NCBI GenBank assembly: GCA_963920575.1
Contig: OY986970.1
Coordinates: forward strand, 19,723,274 to 19,787,273
Length of the DNA: 64,000 nucleotides
Reading direction: 5' to 3'
From: Narthecium ossifragum
Lineage: Eukaryota > Streptophyta > Magnoliopsida > Dioscoreales > Nartheciaceae
Shown here: piece by piece, positions 34,743 to 45,990 of the stretch
How positions within the stretch are numbered: the stretch's first letter is position 1
Layout of the letters: each line of letters starts with the position of its first letter
Translations under genes and position numbers: made by a program
The notes under the pieces: generated by a model
The model's input: only the letters and a program-made list of their open reading frames with translations
Databases searched by the model: none
Told to the model about the DNA's origin: nothing

Positions 34743-35256
34743 TCAGTCGTCATCCGTCTCATCCTCGCTATCTTCATCGTCAGAATCATAATCAGTAGAC
34801 ATCGGCATCAGTGGACGGTCAAGATCATCCGATGCATACGGTGAATCATGAGGTGTGAGAAGATCAGGATCAATGAGGGAACGTGGCGGCACGACGAGTT
34901 TTGAACCGCCAGGACTCTCGAAGGAGACCCAGGGATCGTCCAGGTTTGGAGCATGCTGAATATCATAAACAATACGGGCAAACAGCTCTGCTGAAGGTAA
35001 CGACCCATAGAACTCAAAACCATTAGGATAGGCGTCAGAGGCATTACCAGGGGCATCGTCTTCAGAACGAACTCGAGGCGGAAAGCATAAGACTGTGGGT
35101 GGCGATGGTGGTGGTGAAGAATCGGCAGTGCTCATCGACCTCATCGGAGGAGAACCATGACGCTTGTGACAGTGGAGATCCAGGTGCGAAGTCGGATATC
35201 GGAGAGTGGGGCGGACTATCATCAGAATAGTAGGAGGATTGGCTCGATCGAGACAT
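34743..35256 (-). pseudogene. Accessory ORF between integrase and 3' LTR, unknown function
   Basis: From ATG at 35256 the minus strand reads a Ser/Pro/Asp-rich protein (starting MSRSSQSSYYSDD). After an apparent frame change near 35160-35200 it continues as a 130-residue reading ending in the very acidic tail DYDSDDEDSEDETDDD at 34743. I do not recognise it. Athila and some Tat elements carry extra ORFs at this place; this one has no visible transmembrane segment or signal peptide. The longest single frame is 34743-35222. A palindrome array lies just upstream (35515-35855). Confidence 0.55.
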
Positions 35257-35514
35257 CTCAGAAATCAGTTCTCTGGTTGCGTGGTAGAAGACCAGAGAAG
35301 CGATCGACGATGGCACAAAGGAATAACAGGGGAAGAACAGAGCAGGGGCGTGACGATGGAAGGAGGTTGATGATCAAAGAAGAAAAGATGCCCTAGGAAG
35401 TCAGGAACGGACGGATTTAAATAGAGGAGAAACTCCAATTTGAATTAAAGTACGAGATTGAGTAGGAGTAGGATTGAAATCCGAGTAGAGTTCCGCTCGA
35501 GCAGAAAAACAAGG

Positions 35515-35855
35515 TTGGCGGTCGATCCCACAGTCGACCGTGGGATAAGGTGAGCATGAACTACTATAGCGACGGTCGACCGTGAGAGGGTAATGTAAGC
35601 CGACGGTCGATCGGTCGATCGACCGTGAGATGCCAACATACTCCGACGGTCGATCCGTGCATCGACCCTGAGAGCCTGTTTTCGTGACAGAGACGGACGG
35701 TCGATGTACCAGTCGATGCGGCGGTCGACCGTGACTGATAGGATAGGTATTGACGCGCCGACGGTCGATCGATCCAGCGACCGTGAGAGACTATTTTTTC
35801 GACAGAGCCGGACGGTCGATGTACCGGTCGCTGTGGCGGTCGACCGTGATCTAGG
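35515..35855. repeat. GACGGTCGAC palindrome/hairpin array
   Basis: About twelve copies of CGACGGTCGATC, GGTCGACCGTGAG or related strings lie in 340 bp, mostly as facing pairs. Here the array is internal to the element, between integrase and accessory ORF, not in an LTR. Confidence 0.88.
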
Positions 35856-36028
35856 AATTCGATTTTCTAAAGAAAATCACCGAAAATCATAGAAAAATCG
35901 AAAAAAACATGGAAAAAAAAACCTAAAAATCAAAGAAAGTTTTTCAAAGCTAAGGAAGAATCATAAAACTGGGTTGCCTCCCAGGGAGCGCGTAATTTTA
36001 CGTCTTTCACTCGACGTCCATAAAAGGA

Positions 36029-36910
36029 TCACTTAAAGCATGGATCCGTCAGCTCGACGGACTCAATAACCTCACCATGAACGATGTCCTCCGCATAATG
36101 TTTTAATCTGTGCCCATTAACAGTGAAAATCTCATTCGTGTGTGGATTGCGGATTTCTATTGCACCATGCGTGAATACGTTAGTTATGATAAAAGGCCCG
36201 GACCATCTAGAACGTAATTTACCAGGGAAAAGGCGCAATTTGGCATTGAAAAGCCACATTTTCTGCCCAACAACAAAAGTCCTTCTCGAAATGTGTTTGT
36301 CATGAAAAGCTTTTGTTTTGTCTTTATAGATTTTGGAATTCAAATATGCCTCATTGCGAATTTCCTCAAGTTCACATAAACTAAGCTTCCTATGTGTTGT
36401 GGCGGCATTGATATCAGTATTAAGCTTTTTAATGGCCCGATGCTCTAATTCAACAAGTAAATTACAAGGCTTACCAAAAACTAATCGATATGGGGACATA
36501 CCAATAGGCGTTTTATAAGCAGTCCTGTAAGCCCACAGTGCATCGTCTAGCTTTATGGCCCAATCTGTGCGGTCAATGCGAACGGTTTTCTCTAAAATGC
36601 GCTTTATTTCCCTATTAGAAAGTTCTACATGGCCACTAGTCTGAGGATGATAAGGGGTGGCGACCTTATGAGTAATAGAATACTTTCTAAGAAGGGAAGC
36701 AAAATGTTGATTATTGAAATGAGAACCACCATCACTAATAATCGCACGAGGACAACCAAATCGAGAAAAAATATTACTTTGAAGAAATTTAACCACAACT
36801 TTATGATCATTCGACTTGGTTGCTATAGCTTCTACCCATTTAGACACGTAATCAACAGCTACAAGGATATACTGAAAACCAAAGGAAGGTGGAAACGGAC
36901 CCATGAAATC
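36029..36910 (-). pseudogene. Integrase core and C-terminus, OTA-type
   Basis: Integrase joins element cDNA to host DNA. The 291-residue minus-strand frame (36904 to stop at 36029) starts [20 protein letters not shown] and retains the second D (SDGGSHFNN) and E ([17 protein letters not shown]) of the DDE triad. The sequence type is that of Athila/Tat elements. The zinc-binding N-terminal domain and the first part of the core are lost at the junction with the 5' LTR near 36910. The frame itself has no stop. Confidence 0.9.
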
Positions 36911-37092
36911 TGGTGAATATTGTGCTAACAGTCGACAGAGCAGTGTATTTCAGCATATTAACCGAATTTCTTGCATTTCTTCTCAAAGCATGATTAAACC
37001 TAAAATCAACTAACAAGCTATCAAATATAATTACTCTAGGCATAACAAAGCTAAGTTAAGGGGTTGAATCATGAACATTTAGTGACTTATCA
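36911..37092 (-). repeat. 5' LTR remnant of OTA-like element
   Basis: 182 bp nearly identical to 32860-33041, ending TTATCA before target duplication TCTAC. It retains only the outer end of the LTR. Confidence 0.9.
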
Positions 37093-37097
37093 TCTAC

Positions 37098-38018
37098 TCA
37101 CGTACCGCGGAGGAGCACGAGCAGCATCTGAGGATAGTGTTGCAGTTGTTGAGGGGGCATAGGCTATATGCCAAAGCCTCCAAATGTGAGTTCTGGGTTC
37201 CTGAGGTGCAGTTTCTGGGGCACATGGTGTCAGCGGCAGGTATTTCAGTTGATCCAGCCAAGATCAAGGCAGTGCAACAGTGGCAGAGACCGGCGACAGT
37301 GTTCGAGGTCCGCAGCTTCCTTGGCTTGGCGGGTTACTACAGGAGGTTCGTGCGGGACTTCTCCAGGGTTGCAGGGCCGCTGACCAAGTTGACACAGAAG
37401 GTGGTCCCATTTGTTTGGGACGACGCTTGTGAGCAGGCTTTCATCCAGTTGAGGACCAGACTGACGAGTGCACCGATCCTTATAGTTCCAGAGCGAGGCG
37501 TCGGCTACAGTGTCTTTTGTGACGCCAGTGGGGCGGGTCTAGGCTGTATGCTTATGCAGGAGGGCCATGTGGTGGCCTACAGTTCCAGGCAGCTGAAGAC
37601 CCATGAGAGGAACTATCCAGTCCACGATCTCGAGCTTGCAGCGGTTGTCTTCGCTCTGAAGACGTGGCGACACTACCTCTACGGTGAGCGGTTCTCGGTA
37701 TACTCTGATCATAAGAGTTTGAGGCACGTGTTTACCCAGCGTGACCTCAACCTCAGGTAGCGGCGGTGGATGGAGCTTCTAGAGGACTACGACTTCGAGT
37801 TGCATTACCACCTTGGTAAGGCAAACGTCGTAATAGACGCTCTCAGCAGGCAGACCAGAGACAGTCGGGTGACCTTGGCAGCAGTGTTAGCTCGGCAGTG
37901 GCAGATGCTAGAGACAGTTAGTCAGTTTGGGCTTGACTTTGAGGACCGGGCGACATGTGGTTTCCTGTATGCTATTCGCAGCATTCCAGTCCTTTTGGCC
38001 CGAGTGATCGAGGCATAG
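37098..38018 (+). pseudogene. pol: reverse transcriptase C-terminus and RNase H
   Basis: Continuation of the frame ending at 31613. It reads the thumb and connection ([38 protein letters not shown]). RNase H follows ([14 protein letters not shown] near 37520, then [35 protein letters not shown]). A TAG stop at 37758-37760 follows NLR, where gypsy elements usually have Gln; the frame goes on as RRWMELLEDYD and HYHLGKANVVIDALSR. A second stop is at 38016-38018. Confidence 0.92.
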
Positions 38019-39400
38019 GCTGGAGATCCAGAGCTCGTGGAGACCCGTGCGACGGTCGGCATCGAGCACGCGGTTGAGGGCTAGACAGTGTCAGCAGACA
38101 GTGGTCTACTCTTCAGAGGCAGAGTTGCAGTTCCAACAGACCCGGCGTTGCGAGAGGAAATCCTTCACGAGTTCCACCACTCCTGTTTCGCCGTTCACCC
38201 GGGGAGCACCAAGATGTACCACGATCTACGCCGACAGTTCTGGTGGTGCGGGATGAAGAGGTCAGTAGCTGAGTTCGTTTCCATATGCCTCCTGTCAGAG
38301 GGTGAAGGCAGAGCACAGGCGGACCCCAGGTTTGTTGCAGCCACTTCCCGTGCCAGAGTGGAAGTGGGAACATATAGCTATGGACTTCGTCACCGGGCTA
38401 CCCAGGTCACCGAGGTGGAATGATGCGATTTGGGTCATCGTCGATCGACCGACCAAATCGGCTCATTTCCTCCCCATGAGGATGATAGATCCAGTTGCCA
38501 GACTGAGCCAAAGATACATCGACGAGGTGGTACGACTGCACGGCATCCCAGTGTCGATAGTGTCAGACAGAGATCCCAGATTCACAAGCAGGTTCTGAAG
38601 TAGCTTCCAGGACACCTTGGGGACAGCACTGACGTTCAGCACAGCTTTCCACCCTCAGACAGAAAGACAGTCAGAGCGGACTATCCAGATCTTGGAGGAC
38701 ATGCTGAGAGCATGTGTGCTAGACACTGGGGGTACGTGGGAGCAGCACGTGACTTTGGTGGAGTTTGCCTACAACAACAGTTTCCAGGCCAGCTTGGGTT
38801 TTGCACCCTTTGAGGCGTTGTACGGCAGACCCTGTCGCTCACCGGTGTGTTGGACAGAGGTTGGGGAGGCGTCCCTTACCGGTCCAGACATCATCAGACA
38901 GTCGTCAGAGAGGTTGGCTCAGATCAGGCAGAGGCTTCTGACAGCGCAAAGCAGGCAGAAGAGCTACGTAGACCGCAGGCGACGACCCTTGGAGTTCGCA
39001 GTTGGCGAGAGTGCTACTGAAGGTGTCCCCGCGCAGAGGGTCGATCAGGTTTGGTAGCAGGGGCAAGCTAGCTCCGAGGTTCACGTTGGAGCAGTCGCCT
39101 ACCAGTTGGCTCTACCTCCACACATGTCAGCAGTTCACCCCACCTTCCACGTATCTATGCTGCGGAAGTATATTCCATATCCTTCTCACGTGATCAGACA
39201 CGACGACATTGAGGTGGAGGAGGATGCCACCTACATAGAGCAGCCAGTGCAGATCATGGACAGACGGGATCAGGTGCTGAGAGGCAGATCGCTACCGTTG
39301 GTCATGGTCAGGTGGTGACACGGCAGTGCAGAGAGTTTGACTTGGGAGCGAGAGGATCGCATGCGTCGGGAGTTTCCCCGACTGTTCACCTCTTCAGGTA
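38019..39400 (+). pseudogene. pol: integrase with chromodomain-like tail
   Basis: The zinc-binding region (EFHHSCFAVHPGSTKMYHDL, 38167-38230) is followed by a frameshift near 38290-38300. The DDE core follows with [20 protein letters not shown] and QSERTIQILEDML. Stops are at 38082-38084 and 38596-38598. The C-terminal part reads [15 protein letters not shown] and [15 protein letters not shown], then is frameshifted near 39000-39100. It continues as HPTFHVSMLRKYIP and VQIMDRRDQVLRGRSLPL with a TGA at 39316-39318, and then LTWEREDRMRREFPRLF, which resembles the degenerate chromodomain tail of Tekay/Del elements. Confidence 0.9.
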
Positions 39401-39526
39401 CTTTCTTGTTGTGGGCGTTGGCGCCCCTAGTTGTAGCCTTGTTTGTGTAGATAGGCCTAGTTGTTTCTTTTTCCCCCGGCTTCAACCTTGAATTTCGGGA
39501 CGAAATTCTTTTTAAGGTTGTTAGGT
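39401..39526 (+). other. 3' untranslated region with polypurine-tract region
   Basis: Contains AATTTCGGGACGAAATTC and TTTTTAAGGTTGTTAGG just before the LTR. The first motif is characteristic of the end of Tekay-type plant elements and is also visible before the LTRs at 4196 and 56470. Confidence 0.7.
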
Positions 39527-41752
39527 TGTGAGGGCCCGTCCCTCAGACCTGGCTCGACCACGTGGGTCGAGAGCTGGCTTCCTGTTGGTTTGGTTCCGCG
39601 TCGGGCACGATCGGACGATCGTGTGGCGGTTTGGACCCCCGGGGGCATTTTGGTAAATATGCCCTCTGGTGGTCGGTTTCACACCCGCATTCCACACACT
39701 TCCTTGGATTGATGTATGTGTTTGATTAGAAACCCTAGGGTGCGTCCGATCGGAGGATCGGAGCTCGATCGGAGGATCGGAGCTCGATCGGGAAAGATCG
39801 AATTGGACGGCTGAGATAGATCCGGATTTTCTATATAAGCCCTGTCCCTTTCTCTCTCTTTCCTTCTCTTCTCCTGTCGTTTTCTCTCCTTCTCTCTCTC
39901 CTTCGGCTGAGCTAGGGTTTGGAGACTTGGGCTTCGGAGCGCGGATCTTGACGGCTTGACCAGCGGGACGCGTGGAGGAGCTACCCTACTTGCTCAAGTA
40001 GGTGTTTCTACCTCGATCTTAGGATCGGGTTCTCCTAGGATAGGTTTTTTGTACTTTCGCTGTAGGAATACATGTTAGAATGCTATGTAGCTCTTTGTGC
40101 ATGTAGTGTGGAGGATTTGAAGTATTCCTATCTCGCATTTTCCGTATTCTAACGGTTGGTTTCCGTATTATCGCCGTTTTATCGGTTTTCACCCGTTTTG
40201 ACCTAAATAGGAGATTTAACCATCAAAAACTAGATTTCTTCATTCCATTAGCTTCCCAATTGTTAATTACATGTGCTTGCAAAATCTTATCTATTTCCAA
40301 CCTGATTTGATCCTTGAAATCCAAGAAATTAGATTTCCGGCACTGTTCTGAGGAACTGTGCCTGAGGCTCGACGGTCGATCGGTGCATCGACCGTCCAGC
40401 GTTGATTTGCTCCTTTGGGGCTCGACGGTTGATCGGTGCCTCGACCGTCAAGTATTGACTTGCTCTTTCTCGGCCTGACGGTCGACCGTCGGATCGACCG
40501 TCGCATCGACCGTCGGGCTTTGTCAGGATTTTAGCCTTCCAGGGTCGATGCATGGATCGACCGCGGAATCTTCTCCTTTTCGCCATTTACCTGACGGTCG
40601 ACCGTCGCATCGACCGTTAGTCGTTGTTTAGGTTTGGGCTTCCCAGGGTCGATGAGTGGATCGACCGTCGCCCTTGGTTTTCTTCGCTTTGGTCTCACGG
40701 TCGATCGCCGGATCGACCGTGACATCGTCCGTTGTCTCACGGTCGATCTCCGGATCGACCGTGACCCCTTGAACTTGGTTTTCTGGTCTTTCTTGAATGG
40801 ATTTGATTTGTGATTAGTATCTAAGTATGTTGGGAAGTATGTATGTAGATTTTATGGGGTTTTCAAAGGATTTCCATCTGGTTTGAGATCGATTCGAGTA
40901 TTCTTTCTTTTTTGGGAAAACCTATGGTTTCAATTGCATTTAATACGTGTTTGGATGTAGTTAATTGCTTAATGGTGTGCTTAGCCATTAGCTAGCTATG
41001 AGTGCTAGCTAATGAGGAATTGTGAAACCTTAGCCTCTTGCCAGCCAGTATCGAGGACTATTGTATATCTGTGGAACTTATAACTGATGATGTGACATGT
41101 AGAGACATCCAGGATAGATGTTTGCCTAGGCCCATGCATTGTGTGCATTAGAGGCATTCGAGGTTTGGCGGGCGATGGTTTGGGTCACCGATCCGAGGCT
41201 CTCGGGTAGCTCAGATCTAGCCTTAGGGCCATGGCTGGGTAGTCAGGAGTAGGGTGTGATTGTATAATTGAATCTATTGTTATTGAGGATTGGCGATAGT
41301 TAACTCTGATCAGTGTTTGAGGTTTAGAGGTCGTGTTGTCTTCCAAAGCCAAGTGCTAAGGATGGATGTCGATGCGTTTCCGACGTGGTTTCCCCAAGGC
41401 ATGGTATTCCTGCTTGGGTAAGGGTGATCCTGCATGTTACTGTTTCGTGGCCTCCTGGTAACATGTTCAGGAGAGAGGTTTCATGGCAGGAGCCCTTGGG
41501 ACATCGACAGGGTTGTGGGACCCGTGGCATCCGTTAGACTTGAGCTGGGAGACAACACTGTTGTTGTTTTCCTCCCTTCAGTGTGCCGTAGAGTAGAACC
41601 CTTCTGAGCTTATCGCTCACTCCTACCCGGGCTGCGTTTGCAGGTGCAGGCGGCAGTTCTTCTTCCGTGGAGCCGGCAGGATCGGCCTTTGGCGGCGCGA
41701 GTACATCCAGAGGCGCTTGAGGTTGCTGGAGGATGATCTGTTGTACTTTTTG

Positions 41753-41783
<31 letters not shown>

Positions 41784-42015
41784 AACTTTCGAGGATTTTG
41801 GAATCATGTATGATATCATTACCTTGGGAGTATTAGAATGGAATTTTGTAACTGTACAACTTGATGTTATATAAATTGAATATCTGTTCGCCTCTGGAAT
41901 AAATTTGTTTAAATTATCCGTCTTTTCCGCTTTGTATCGCGCCGATTTGAAGCTGAATAGTGATAGGAACCCTCATGCCCCGTCCTGGATGGGTTTTCTG
42001 AGTCGGGGTGTGACA
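39527..42015 (+). repeat. 3' LTR of Tekay-like element
   Basis: 2,489 bp, collinear with 26894-29112. Differences include a 19-bp tandem duplication of GGAGGATCGGAGCTCGATC near 39757-39790, a longer palindrome array (40371-40768) and a longer TA microsatellite (41752-41778). Confidence 0.95.
40371..40768. repeat. GACGGTCGAC palindrome/hairpin array, long form
   Basis: About eight hairpin units in 400 bp, against three in the 5' LTR. The outer units match the 5' LTR array; the inner units (about 40425-40690) are extra. Typical unit: CGGTCGATCGGTGCATCGACC. Confidence 0.88.
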
Positions 42016-43091
42016 TAACATCTTCAGGGAGATTTCCCAATCTTTCTTCATTAGTCTTGAAATTATTATACACCATATGCAATCTACTTTTTCAAGTTCT
42101 ATAAAGACGATATTGATTTTCATATCCACTTTGAACTTTACCTTAAAAAAGATTAAAATAAATACTTAGAATTGACTATACATTGCAATTAGGATTAGTA
42201 CCACATCATGATGATTATCGATATAGAGAATTGAAAAAATCCATAATTTCGTGCATGTCCTCTAATATAGCTTAACATTTTATCACTATAGCTTAACATT
42301 TTGCATTTACTATGAAAGGGATATGGTCATGTTGCTTGTCGCCCATACACACCAGAAGCACATTCCTATATGAAAAAAGAATATTTTTAGTAATCCTATG
42401 AACTCTTTTTCAAGTTGACATCAACTGAAGAAATTAAATGATAACACAAATAAACACCCTTGTATATATGTTGCTGGTTAAATATAGAGAAATGAAGAAA
42501 TTTATTTGCAATTTATTTTAGGACAGGGATAACGAAAGAAATAATTTTAGTTAAACAACTTTTTTTCATTGGATTAGAAAATGCAATAAAATTACATCAA
42601 CTAACAACAATTATATATATGTCTACAAACCTTAACCTTTTTCACCTTCTGTTGACCTGCAATCTTTGAAATTTTTGTCCAAGTTTTCTCTTGTAATGGA
42701 GCAATTTGGAGCACAATTAGATGTTGCATAAAGAATAATTATTACATATGAACACATAGTATGTGCTAAGTACTTTAAGGTCATGATCAGACACTTTACT
42801 TGCATTGCTATGATTGCCACTTGAATGTTGTGGCCTCTCATTATGAAGTTGATGGCTTGATCCTTGTTGGACAAGTGGTTGAGAGGTTGTCTTAATATGG
42901 ATCTCAGGTTGAGGTATTTCTTGCTGTTGAGTGCTTTCTTGACGTGGGATCATCCTCGGTGGTGAGCGTGGTCCAAAGGTGGATGCATCAATTATAAACG
43001 GGGTATGGCATTGTCCACCTACACATTTTTTAAATCTAGTAAACCTAGTAAATCTAGTTCGTGCCATAACTTGTTTAGCTATCAAGCGCAA
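42016..43091 (-). pseudogene. Transposase_24-type CACTA protein, N-terminal half
   Basis: On minus, the frame from ATG near 43046 reads MARTRFTRFTRFKKC, then a Gln/Pro/His-rich region with HNERPQHSSGNHSN. Noncoding stretches (possibly introns) follow. The segment before the insertion reads NNFKTNEERLGNLPEDV (ending at 42016), which joins perfectly to SPEDWAFLINYF at 26893. The join recovers one reading across the 15-kb retrotransposon. This supports both the target duplication and the gene. Confidence 0.75.
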
Positions 43092-43395
43092 TCTCTCACC
43101 TGTATGTAACTAATATGTAGAGAAAAGAATTAGAAAACTCTAAATAACTATAAAAAAACAAGCTAGCATCCTTGTGGCAATATATCTAAACAAACAAACA
43201 AATGAAAATTAAGCTTATATTATACTAAAATCTACAATGATATAGATTCCTCTTTAATCAAGGATGATAAAAGAAAACAAGAATTTAAAAAGAACAGAAG
43301 AATAATTTAAAATATGTAGAATGCATAAAATTTTCACTCATCAAATCTATCATGAGAGCTAAATTCAATATTATCAACATTATTTAGTTCATTAT
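43092..43395. other. CACTA intergenic region
   Basis: AT-rich sequence between the two CACTA genes; no gene seen. Confidence 0.6.
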
Positions 43396-44124
43396 CTATG
43401 TTGGCATCAAATCATTATCATCAAAAGAGTCCTTCATGGGTGTTGATCTCATTGCATCCTCCATATTACCATCAACATTTTCAACTTCCACATCTTCTCT
43501 TCTGAGCACAACGTTAATGTCCTCGTTCTCCATGGATTCAGCAGTTTGAATATCAATTATGTCAGTCTCATCTTGCTGGTAGCCATCTTCCTCCACCAGT
43601 TCTTCGTCATTTTCCTGACAGTTGTTCTCATTTTCTAGTGGCATAGCATAGAGATCACGAGAATTTGTTTTCACAACAACAAGCCAATCAGCATCCTTTA
43701 TGTCTTTAACATAGAATACTTGTTTGGCCTAAGATGTAAACACAGAAGGTTCATTGCTGCCCAAGGATCCGTGAAAATGTACACTTGTGTACCCATAATT
43801 ATCAACCTTGTATCCCTTTCAAAGTCAAGCCATATCCCGCCAATGGCACTTGAAAAGATAGACTTTGTTACTTCCCACATATGACAATTCAATAACATCT
43901 TTCAATACCCCATAATATTCTTTTTCTAGTGTTTCATCATCTCCACGTACATGGTTTTGTGGTATTTCACCAGTCTTCGGACTCAAATTATCAAAAAAAA
44001 AATTGTCTTCCCGTACAAGAAGTCCTCTATTTTGACTCCTCCTTTCAATTGCTCGGTCCCTTGTATGAAATCTGAATCCATTCACAACATATATTACATA
44101 ACGATGAGCCAAATGGAGGGGACC
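43396..44124 (-). pseudogene. TNP2-type CACTA transposase, C-terminal part
   Basis: Read from 44124 on minus: GPLHLAHRYVIYVVNGFRFH, then YYGVLKDVIELSYVGSNKVY, FKCHWRDMA and a DUF4216-like reading, then VVVKTNSRDLYAMPL and a very acidic C-terminus ending DSFDDNDLMPT at 43396. At least one frame change lies between about 43680 and 43830. The solo LTR at 44125-46322 separates it from the rest of the gene. Confidence 0.85.
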
Positions 44125-44329
44125 AGTGAGGACCCGTCCCTCTACTCCTGTGGCACGTTGTGGATCGCAAAAGCGAATTTGGTAAATTACGCCTTGTCGG
44201 CTTGTTTCACACTCGTGTGTGCACACACTGACCATGTTTGTGGTAATGTTTGACTAGAATGGTTAGTGGGACCCGGGATCGAAAGATCTGGGCTTGGGCT
44301 TGAGTTCTTGCCCAAGTCTAGCTTTTTGG

Positions 44330-44420
44330 ACAAATCGGATCGATCTTCTCTAGCTAAGAGATCGATCTTCTTGTGCCAAAAAGTCAAGCTGAGTTCGTCA
44401 TGAGAGATCCGATCCCTCAT
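44330..44420. repeat. GATCGATC array upstream of TATA box
   Basis: Copies such as CGGATCGATCTTC and GAGATCGATCTTC lie in the U3 part of the solo LTR. Confidence 0.75.
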
Positions 44421-44436
44421 AGGTCGGTTCGTCCGC

Positions 44437-44444
44437 CTATAAAG
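44437..44444 (+). promoter_or_regulatory. TATA box of solo LTR
   Basis: CTATAAAG preceded by a GATCGATC array and followed about 150 bp later by TAGGTAGGGATCCTACC. Confidence 0.72.
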
Positions 44445-44794
44445 TGGACTCGGCGGATATCCTTGAATCCTTTTGAAATCCGTGGATCTGGAGCTCAAAT
44501 CTGCCGATTTTGAAGGAGTTTAAGGAAGATTCAAGGCCTAGCAGCTAGGATTGAAGTTGCTATTGCTTAGGTAGGGATCCTACCTACATCTCTTACGGGT
44601 TTTTGGAGTTTTTCCAGTTCGTGATTGATCTTTTGCTTAGATCTGTAGAAAAACATGTTTGTTTGCTGAGATTTCACCGGTTTTGGACTCGTGGTCCCTT
44701 GATCTACCAGATCCCAGAGTTTTAGGGGGTTTGGTAGGGTTTTTCGGCGGTATTTCTCGCCGTCCGGTCGCCAGAGAACCCATTCAGATCTATC

Positions 44795-45030
44795 TCCTTT
44801 GAGGAGAGATCGATCCCTGTGGGTTGGTCATGCTGCACCCGATGATGGATCGATCCTCTGCTTGGAGAAGATCGATCCTGGGTCTTGGGTAGCATGGTTA
44901 CCCTACGTCGCGAGGAGGATCGATCTTCCTGGGAGGAAGAATCGATCTTTCTTGGCGCGACAAGAAGGGTGCCCTCTATCTCAAGAAAGATCGATCTTCC
45001 TAGGAGGAAGGATCGATCTTCTTTAGCTCG
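44795..45030. repeat. GGATCGATCC palindrome/hairpin array
   Basis: About nine copies in 235 bp, several in facing pairs such as GAGGATCGATCTTCCT and AGGAAGAATCGATC. It corresponds to the array at 12477-12790 in the sister LTR. Confidence 0.87.
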
Positions 45031-45921
45031 ACAGTGAGGGAAGGCTCACTGTTATAGAGAGGCTTTTTCATGGTTTTTGCGCGCGGGGCTTGGTATGTCG
45101 ATTTTCCTTACCGCTTTATACCTTGTACATATGTTTAAGCATGTTAGCCCTATAATAGGGGCAGTGGTGAACCGGGGGAGTGATGACTCCCGGGATGTTT
45201 AGAATAAACGGGCGGGTAGCTCTATAGCTTTCCTTAGCCTTGCATGCCGGCGTGCGCCGAGGGCTTTATCTGTGATATTTGTGAGCTGTTGTTTGCGGGG
45301 CTGCTTTCCGATGCAGGTGTTGTGGTGGACTGCCGGCAGTTGGTGGTGTTACCATTGCAGCAGCTCCTAAACCTTACTTACCTGTTCACCACCCCGGGCC
45401 GGCAGGGTGTCGTGCCCAGACCTTGTCATTTATAACATCACATAATGTTGCATGTTTGTCTGTATTACCCTGCGCGTGCTCATAGCATGCATTGTGTTGT
45501 GCATTAGTTGCATCTGTGTAGGACGTTGGCGATGGGTTGTTCGCCAATCCGGGGCTTTCGGGTAGTCCGGATCTAGCTCTAGGACCGTTGCGGGTAGCTT
45601 GGTCCAGGACTCGATTTGTAGTATTCAGTCGATTTTGATGATATGGTTAGATGACCTGAATACATGTTGTTTGATGCTTAAAGGTCGTGTTGGCCTCGAG
45701 TCGAGTCCTGAGGTGTAGCCAACGTCTGGCACTCTTTGACTCTCTGAGTGGGGGTGTGCCCACTCAGCGGTGCCTTGTCCCACCAGTAGTGTTCACAATC
45801 CTGCTGTGAGTCCGCAGTGCTGGGAGGCTGCGTTCTGGGACATCCGGTGGGGTTATGGGACCTCTGTATATATCCAGGCTTTATTTGGGGGCGACACTGT
45901 TGTGTTCCCTCCCTTGTAAGT

Positions 45922-45990
45922 GTCGTAGTGTAGTGTCCCTGCTGAGCTTAGTGCTCACTCCTACCCGGGCTGCATTTTGCAGGTGCTGGC
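45922..45990 (+). other. Conserved LTR hairpin block
   Basis: Same order as 2096-2160, with TGAGC-TTAGT-GCTCA stem-loop and CTACCCGGGCTGCA. Confidence 0.68.

Larger units (their letters stand above)
31614..37092 (-). mobile_element. OTA-clade (Athila/Tat-like) gypsy element, internally deleted
   Basis: It starts TGATCGCTCAC and ends GTGACTTATCA on the plus strand, with perfect 5-bp duplication TCTAC at 31609-31613 and 37093-37097. In minus orientation only the first 182 bp of the 5' LTR remain (36911-37092), joined directly to the integrase. The rest of that LTR, the primer site, gag, protease, reverse transcriptase, RNase H and the integrase start are gone. The integrase core, an accessory ORF, the polypurine tract and the 3' LTR remain. 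The insertion plus one target copy is 5,484 bp, a multiple of three. Confidence 0.93.
26894..42015 (+). mobile_element. Full-length Tekay/Del-like Ty3/gypsy retrotransposon
   Basis: LTRs are 26894-29112 and 39527-42015, with a perfect 5-bp duplication TAACA at 26889-26893 and 42016-42020. Domain order is gag, protease, reverse transcriptase, RNase H, integrase, with a chromodomain-like tail, as in chromovirus-type gypsy elements. It is inserted in a CACTA gene and is itself split in the reverse transcriptase by 31614-37092. All coding parts carry stops or frameshifts. Confidence 0.95.

Noticed and set aside
41748..41780. TA microsatellite as a feature of interest
   Set aside because: Ordinary simple repeat differing in length between LTRs.
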